Source: Rhodocyclus purpureus
Lineage (GTDB): Bacteria > Pseudomonadota > Gammaproteobacteria > Burkholderiales > Rhodocyclaceae
Assembly: GCF_016653115.1 (NCBI RefSeq)
Contig: NZ_NHRX01000069.1
Span: 1-63,766, forward strand
Direction of reading: 5' to 3'
Length of the DNA: 63,766 nucleotides
The position numbers and the translations under genes were made by a program. Under the pieces are notes generated by a model, which was given only the letters and a program-made list of their open reading frames with translations, was not told the origin of the DNA and did no database searches. Positions 59,695-63,766 of the stretch are shown in pieces. Within the stretch, counting starts at the first letter, position 1; each line of letters starts with the position of its first letter.

Positions 59695-60373
59695 ACCTAT
59701 GCGCTGTCCCCGGCGCAACGCGTGCGTGGCGCGCAATCGTCGATTGCCGTACCGCTGCGCGTCTTTCGCGGCAAGTTTCTCGACGCGCTTGATCACGCGC
59801 ATCGCAGTGCTCGGATTCCCGACGATCCGGAGGGCGCCGCCTGCCTGGAATGCACGGCGCCGCGCACTGCTCAAGCACGACTGGGTGGTCTACGCCAACC
59901 CGCCGCCCGGCGGCCCGGCGCAGGTGCTCGACTATCTGGCTCGCTACACCCACCGCGTGGCGATCTCGAACGAGCGCATCATCGGCAGCGATCACGAGCA
60001 CGTCCGCCTGCGGGCGCGGGACAATCGGACCGGCGCCAAGCGCACCGTCACCCTGCCGAACGGCGAATTCATCGCGCGCTTTCTGCGCCATATGCTGCCT
60101 CAATGCTTCAAGCGCATCCGCCACTACGGGCTGCTCGCACCCACCCACAAGCGCGAACGGATCGCAGCCGCGCGTGCCGCCCTCCAGACACCTGAACCAC
60201 AGCCGGCAGCCATTGAAGCCGCGGAACCTTTCCTCGCCCGTGTCAGCGGACACGATCCGCCACTCTGTCCGCACTGCCAGCACGGCCGCTGGCGCACCGT
60301 CGCCACCCTGCCGCCACTGAAGCACGAGGCCGACGCACCGGCACCGCGCTGCCGGGATGGGCCGCAGCCATGA
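59695..60373 (+). pseudogene. IS91-family transposase, C-terminal remnant with a frameshift
   Basis: One frame reads IAVPLRVFRGKFLDALDHAH (about 59740-59800). A second frame, from about 59850, continues with DWVVYANPPPGGPAQVLDYL, ARYTHRVAIS, a TLPNGEFIARFLRHMLP segment, RIRHYGLLAP and a late CPHC zinc pair. Together they give the C-terminal third of an IS91/IS801-type rolling-circle transposase. The N-terminal zinc domain and most of the catalytic region are missing, and the frame change lies around 59840. Inactive. It directly precedes the cassette-like region. Confidence 0.85.
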
Positions 60374-60635
60374 CGCCAATTCCTGCCCTGACTCACCGCT
60401 CAAGCCTGGATGGCCCCCGCGATCCATCACGCATCGTGCGGGCCGCGCTCGGCGAGGACCTGCGAAATCTCAGCGGACATCGCCATCCGGACGACTCCGC
60501 TGCCACCAAGTGCGGTAGCCGATGCACGGATCCGTTCTTCATAGCCCGTTTGGCTACGGAAATCGCTCTCGCCCCTATCCAGAAGACATCACCGGCGCTT
60601 ACAATCCCCAGTATTGCCGCCTGAGCGTCGGTTCA
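60374..60635 (+). other. Downstream tail of the IS91 remnant; no gene seen
   Basis: No credible product. Composition stays GC-rich until about 60600 and then falls. It is probably the non-coding 3' part of the IS91-type element, whose transfer origin end would lie at the hairpin that follows. Confidence 0.45.
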
Positions 60636-60719
60636 GTTCAACACGGTTTATCCCTCGCGACGAGCCTCCTCGGACAGAACAGCGCTTGCGGCGCGAGGGA
60701 TAAACCCTATTCGTTATGC
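60636..60719 (+). other. attC-like site 1 (or IS91 terminal hairpin) at the left cassette boundary
   Basis: GTTCAAC (60636-60642, fits RYYYAAC) and GTTATGC (60713-60719, near GTTRRRY) bracket a perfect 15-bp stem: GGTTTATCCCTCGCG (60645-60659) with CGCGAGGGATAAACC (60692-60706). The last box, GTTATG, is the complement of CATAAC at the end of the following segment, as in an integron cassette. However, a terminal hairpin next to a GTT target is also typical of the replication-origin end of IS91 elements. Both readings are possible; the element may have landed in an attC. Confidence 0.5.
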
Positions 60720-60757
60720 ATCGGAAGTGCAGTAGCAACTCTGTGGCGAATGAAACG

Positions 60758-61327
60758 ATGAAGACTGTTCTTACGCTTGTAGCCCCATTGCTCATCATGC
60801 CTGCACTTGCTCTTGCTCAGGCAGCACCGCCAGCATCTCCCACTTGGCTGAGTGAAGCTGACGCGTATGTCAAAGTCTTTGGTGCTGTATTAACGGGTCT
60901 TGGCACGATGTTTGGCCTACCGATTGTATTGCTGTCTTTCAAAAAGACTCGGGCGGAAATTCGTAAACTTGAGCTTGAGGCTGCTGCACTTCAAGGAAAG
61001 GCAAACGCTGAGGGAGCGGTACAGGCAGGTACGACGATTGAAATATCTCACTCCCACGATTTGAATATTCAAGTTTTGGCCGATCCCCGTTTCCTCGGCC
61101 CACTTCTCTTGCTGTTAGACTTTATACTTGCGTGGGTTATTCTAACGTTAGCAGGGACTTTCTTAAATATCATTGACCTTGGCGTCATTAGTTCGGTGTT
61201 GCTTGCAGTTCTTGCCATGGCTCTTCTTGTGCCAATTGCCAAAGAAGCGCGCCGCGTGAAGCGAGCACTAAAGCTGGCAACCGAAATAGCCGAACAAAGT
61301 AATGGCCCGCCAAAATCCGACGCATAA
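60758..61327 (+). CDS. Predicted membrane protein of unknown function, cassette-borne
   Basis: A 189-residue protein that I do not recognise. An N-terminal hydrophobic segment (about 1-20, MKTVLTLVAPLL, ending ALAQA) looks like a signal peptide. A second helix lies at about 45-65, then a charged coiled-coil stretch (KKTRAEIRKLELEAAALQ), a short HSHDLNIQVL segment, and two helices (about 118-170) before a basic tail. The ATG at 60758 is chosen because it starts the signal-like segment; the frame is open to about 60716. Codon use is AT-richer than in the chromosome, consistent with transfer. It lies in the first cassette-like segment. Confidence 0.7.
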   Translation: MKTVLTLVAPLLIMPALALAQAAPPASPTWLSEADAYVKVFGAVLTGLGTMFGLPIVLLSFKKTRAEIRKLELEAAALQGKANAEGAVQAGTTIEISHSHDLNIQVLADPRFLGPLLLLLDFILAWVILTLAGTFLNIIDLGVISSVLLAVLAMALLVPIAKEARRVKRALKLATEIAEQSNGPPKSDA

Positions 61328-61431
61328 TTTTGCATTCGAGAGAGACTGGCTATGCCGTCCCCCTCAATTTAACGCCATAGATGTTGTAATACTCTTTGAA
61401 AGACCAGATAAGAAAGCAAAAGAGAGGATAT

Positions 61432-62325
61432 ATGAATTCTTCAAAAAAACCAAACCTAGTTGTCTGTAGTGCCATGGTCGCACCAGCACGCGCATTTTTC
61501 TTTTACAAGTTGAGAACGTGGCTTGACCAAGTGGTAAAAATTGTTGTTCACACCTTTGCTGTAGAAGAATCAAAACTCCCCCTTAATCCTGAAGCTCCTA
61601 ATGGTTACTGGTATTGTGCGGGAGATTTCTGTGGGATCGATGAGGCTGGAGTTTACCAACATCTTTCTAGTGCAGATTTGGATTTTGCAAAATGCTTAGT
61701 CTCACCTGATATTAAAGACGATCACCCGGAGCGAGAGAAATTAGTCATTAGTGGACAATACGGTATTCATTATGTTTGCCACAACATCACAAACCGAGTT
61801 TTATACGCCACGGAAAATAGTGAGACCTTAATTGACTTGGACATAAAAACAACCGGGTATGAAGTTGTAGTTAAAAGTGCACTGGGTGTTTATGGTCAAA
61901 ATAAGGTCGAATGGGAGCGTCGAAAACAAGAGTGTGCCGGAAGCAACGAATCATGCAATTCTAGTGGGAGAAATATTGATTTATACAACAGACCTAATCG
62001 AACCAGAGACGAAGAAATCTATAGAATTCACCTTCGAGCTGCTGGCGGTGATGCCAAAACTGCCGCAAACATAACCTACGCGCTGTCCGAGACTGATAGA
62101 TACTTTTGTTATACTACTGAACGGTTGCTTGCTGAATATGAAGTCGGATCGATCGACATAAATAGTTACAACATCGAAATGCTAAATGCTTGCTCGTTAC
62201 TATTTTCTGAAACAACAAGAATTGTCGGGCGGTCCATGGCAAGCAAGATATATCCCGAATGCGATATCGATTTGAGGTCCACCAGCATTGAAGCCACCGT
62301 TGAAAATAAGCTGATGGTCATATAG
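61432..62325 (+). CDS. Protein of unknown function, 297 aa, cassette-borne
   Basis: I do not recognise this family. No membrane helix or signal is evident. It is AT-rich, with a good AGAGGATA site before the ATG at 61432. Notable are nine or so cysteines and a HYVCHNITNRVLYA stretch (about residue 115), a compact His-Cys-His cluster followed by Asn-Arg, which could be catalytic or metal-binding. The C-terminal third is helical and polar. It shares the first cassette-like segment with the membrane protein gene 100 bp upstream, so the two may work together. Confidence 0.75.
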   Translation: MNSSKKPNLVVCSAMVAPARAFFFYKLRTWLDQVVKIVVHTFAVEESKLPLNPEAPNGYWYCAGDFCGIDEAGVYQHLSSADLDFAKCLVSPDIKDDHPEREKLVISGQYGIHYVCHNITNRVLYATENSETLIDLDIKTTGYEVVVKSALGVYGQNKVEWERRKQECAGSNESCNSSGRNIDLYNRPNRTRDEEIYRIHLRAAGGDAKTAANITYALSETDRYFCYTTERLLAEYEVGSIDINSYNIEMLNACSLLFSETTRIVGRSMASKIYPECDIDLRSTSIEATVENKLMVI

Positions 62326-62331
62326 TGAAAG

Positions 62332-62379
62332 ACATAACGATGCTTTACACCGGACGAGCCGGTGAACACGGCGTTGGGC
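62332..62379 (+). other. attC-like recombination site 2
   Basis: ACATAAC (62332-62338) and GTTGGGC (62373-62379, exact GTTRRRY) bracket an imperfect stem in which CACCGG and CCGGTG pair across ACGAG, and an unpaired A in TTaCACCGG forms an extrahelical base, a hallmark of attC. Length 48 bp, at the short end of the known range. The left box complements the GTTATG that opens this segment; the right box opens the next. Confidence 0.72.
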
Positions 62380-62402
62380 TTTGAGTTAATGGAGTATCTT
62401 GG

Positions 62403-63287
62403 ATGAGTGTGCCATCTGTAGACATTAAGATTCTCTGGGCAAGAGCAGCAGGACGTTGCTCAATGCCTGATTGTCGGAGAGTGCTCACGCCGGAAAGCGA
62501 TACCGTTGCAGCCGGAGGGATTATCATCGGCGAAAACTGTCACATCGTAGCGGAGAAAGTAGATGGCCCAAGGGGTTACCACCCAGTACCAGAAGCAGAT
62601 CGAAATCGATACCCAAATCTAATTCTTTTGTGCAACATTCATCACAAGATTGTGGATACCAATGTAACTCTATGGTCTGTTGAAAGGCTGCTTCAGATAA
62701 AGAGTGATCACGAAAACTGGATAAAAACAATTTTTGAGCAATCTCCCAATCCGGCCCCGCTTGTTTACAAGAGATTAGTTGAAATTGCGTCAGAAAAGCT
62801 AATGCTTAAGGCATGGGATGTTATTTCAGATCACGCCGTCAGGCATCTTGCCTACATCAAGTGGATTGACGGCATTTACGAGTTCAATGCCTCCGTGCAG
62901 CATGCTATTTTGCCAGGTACGCAAGTGGCACTCGAAGATTCGATTCACGAATTATCAAGCCGAGCTTGCGAATATGCGGATCACTATATGACTGTTGCCT
63001 GGTTGCCGCGTGCAGATGCGGGATTCTATCAAGAGGATAAAACTTGGAAGAAGGATTGGCGTGACGAGTACGCACAATACGCGAACCACTCTGAAGCATG
63101 GCAGAGCAAAAATCTCGTGCTTCTAATGAATCTGACTCACGCGATCAACGAGTTCTCTGACTGTGTTCGAGCTTCCATTGATCCGTTTTTCTTTTTAGAG
63201 AGAGGGCGATTCAGCATCCGTGACTCCATGGGGGTAACAGATATGATGAATCCCTGCTGGATACTACCAAGTGGGTATCGGGGGTGA
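62403..63287 (+). CDS. HNH endonuclease-domain protein, cassette-borne
   Basis: 294 residues. The N-terminal HNH nuclease domain (about 10-110) has a zinc knuckle pair (Cys19/Cys24 in CSMPDC), the catalytic-type His47 in GENCHIVAE, and the closing LCNIHHKIVD (Cys77, His80-81). The layout resembles HNH domains of anti-phage effectors. The C-terminal 180 residues are helical, start near VYKRLVEIASEKLML, and match no family known to me; they may sense a signal or bind a partner. The ATG at 62403 follows ATGGAG. It is the only gene of the second cassette-like segment. Confidence 0.85.
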   Translation: MSVPSVDIKILWARAAGRCSMPDCRRVLTPESDTVAAGGIIIGENCHIVAEKVDGPRGYHPVPEADRNRYPNLILLCNIHHKIVDTNVTLWSVERLLQIKSDHENWIKTIFEQSPNPAPLVYKRLVEIASEKLMLKAWDVISDHAVRHLAYIKWIDGIYEFNASVQHAILPGTQVALEDSIHELSSRACEYADHYMTVAWLPRADAGFYQEDKTWKKDWRDEYAQYANHSEAWQSKNLVLLMNLTHAINEFSDCVRASIDPFFFLERGRFSIRDSMGVTDMMNPCWILPSGYRG

Positions 63288-63296
63288 GCGTATGAA

Positions 63297-63315
63297 GCCC
63301 AACGATTAAGGTTAG
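63297..63315 (+). other. attC-like site 3, left half only, cut by an IS5-type end
   Basis: GCCCAAC (63297-63303) is the perfect complement of the GTTGGGC that opens this cassette at 62373, and fits RYYYAAC. The following bases run only to TTAG (63312-63315), a YTAR-type target of IS5 elements, after which the element end begins. The right half of the site is not in the window. Confidence 0.65.
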
Positions 63316-63641
63316 GGAAGCGCTGATTTAATCGAAACCGCCCGAGGCCTGCCGTCGGCAGCCGCTCTTTGAGATAATGACGCCCTGCCTCCCGCTCGTG
63401 ACCGACCATGCAAGCCACCTTCTCCGAACTTGAGTACAGCGCCAAGAAGAAGCAGACGCGGCGAGACCGATTTCTGGGCGAGATCGAGGCATTGACGCCG
63501 TGGCCGGATCTGCTGCAAGCGTTGGCGCCGTGCTATCCGAAGGGGGAACGCGGTCGGCCGCCGATTGGCCTGGAGCGGATGCTGCGCCTGTACGTCGCGC
63601 AGCAGTGCTTCGGTCTTTCCGACGAAGGGGCTGAAGACGCA
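63316..63641 (+). mobile_element. IS5-family insertion sequence, left end, truncated
   Basis: GGAAGCGCTGATTTAATC (63316-63333) is the presumed terminal repeat, next to the TTAG target. The transposase gene starts 90 bp inside. The element stops abruptly after about 325 bp, where unrelated sequence begins; no right-hand repeat is seen in the window. Confidence 0.7.
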
Positions 63642-63644
63642 TAG
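63408..63644 (+). pseudogene. IS5-family transposase, N-terminal fragment
   Basis: 78 residues starting MQATFSELEYSAKKKQTRR, with GRPPIGLERMLRLYVAQQCF and GLSDEGAEDA. These match the N-terminal domain (DUF772) of IS5-group transposases, in which GLSD.. normally runs into a long DDE catalytic domain. Here the frame ends in TAG immediately after EDA, at the point where sequence similarity stops, so the DDE domain is lost. Inactive as it stands. Confidence 0.85.
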
Positions 63645-63766
63645 CGTTACACACAACTCGTTCAGCATGAACCGTGCGTGATGCCAGTCGCAAATCCTGC
63701 CCCCAGATTGAATCTTCCGGGCCACTTCTTGCATACTGATCGCCGACTTTGCGAAAGGATGGCGAT
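63645..63766. other. Unassigned right end
   Basis: No gene recognised. The sequence starts abruptly after the truncated transposase. An open frame on the minus strand (from 63734) reads into it, but shows no known motif. Possibly the edge of another mobile element. Confidence 0.3.

Noticed and set aside
61320-61400. A third attC between the two genes of the first cassette (GCATAAT near 61322; ATTTAAC near 61370)
   Set aside because: GCATAAT lacks the AAC end, overlaps the stop codon of the first gene, and no GTTRRRY box with a matching stem follows.

Overview
The window is a 63.8 kb stretch of a GC-rich proteobacterial chromosome (about two thirds G+C by eye, with strong third-position GC). 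Gene families and gene order point to a betaproteobacterium, probably Rhodocyclaceae-like: an ndk-rlmN-rodZ-ispG-hisS-yfgM-bamB-der-hfq-hflX-hflKC-yjeT-hisZ-purA housekeeping run, HisZ (which implies a short HisG), and a DctSR-controlled TRAP dicarboxylate transporter. The taxon is an inference from order and families; no rRNA gene is present.

Layout. 0-8.4 kb: an unassigned left end and a 5'-truncated LysR gene, psd diverging from a ceramidase-like membrane protein, a tandem palindromic repeat array (2.7-3.5 kb), a LysR/azoR divergent pair, pirin, an orphan HicB-like protein, and an overlapping MBL hydrolase / DUF123 / AlkA-like glycosylase cluster. 8.6-14.7 kb: a signalling trio made of a CheB-CheR-PAS fusion, a PAS histidine kinase and a receiver-histidine kinase that carries a frameshift. 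14.8-17.2 kb: accA and tilS. 17.3-23.2 kb: dctR-dctS diverging from dctP-dctQ-dctM. 23.4-38.4 kb: the dense housekeeping run, in which many genes overlap by 1-4 bp. 38.7-42.8 kb: tsaB-rimI-udg, then lemA with two TPM-domain genes. 42.9-47.8 kb: a GNAT protein and lplT on the minus strand, then alr-radA. 48.2-59.5 kb: a YbbP-type permease, a MazEF-like toxin-antitoxin pair, a di-heme cytochrome c peroxidase, ygiQ, tRNA-Leu(CAG), rnr and rlmB.

59.7-63.7 kb is the accessory end. An IS91-type transposase remnant is followed by about 2.6 kb of distinctly AT-richer DNA that reads as integron gene cassettes without a visible integrase. It holds a small membrane protein, an unrecognised 297-aa protein and an HNH-nuclease protein. 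The boundaries carry attC-like sites: the sequence opening each cassette (GTTATG, then GTTGGGC) is matched by its complement at that cassette's end (CATAAC, then GCCCAAC). The last site is interrupted by an IS5-family end with a truncated transposase. This is the best candidate in the window for an undescribed system, possibly anti-phage, but its function is only inferred.

Two dispersed palindromic repeat families lie between genes. One is built on GTCATTGCGAGG/CTCGCGATGAC (tandem at 2.7-3.5 kb, copies at 38.5 and 48.0 kb). The other is an ~80-bp paired REP with a conserved spacer (17.2, 55.0, 55.6 and 58.6 kb, with partial copies at 47.9 and 59.6 kb). No REP-associated transposase is in the window.
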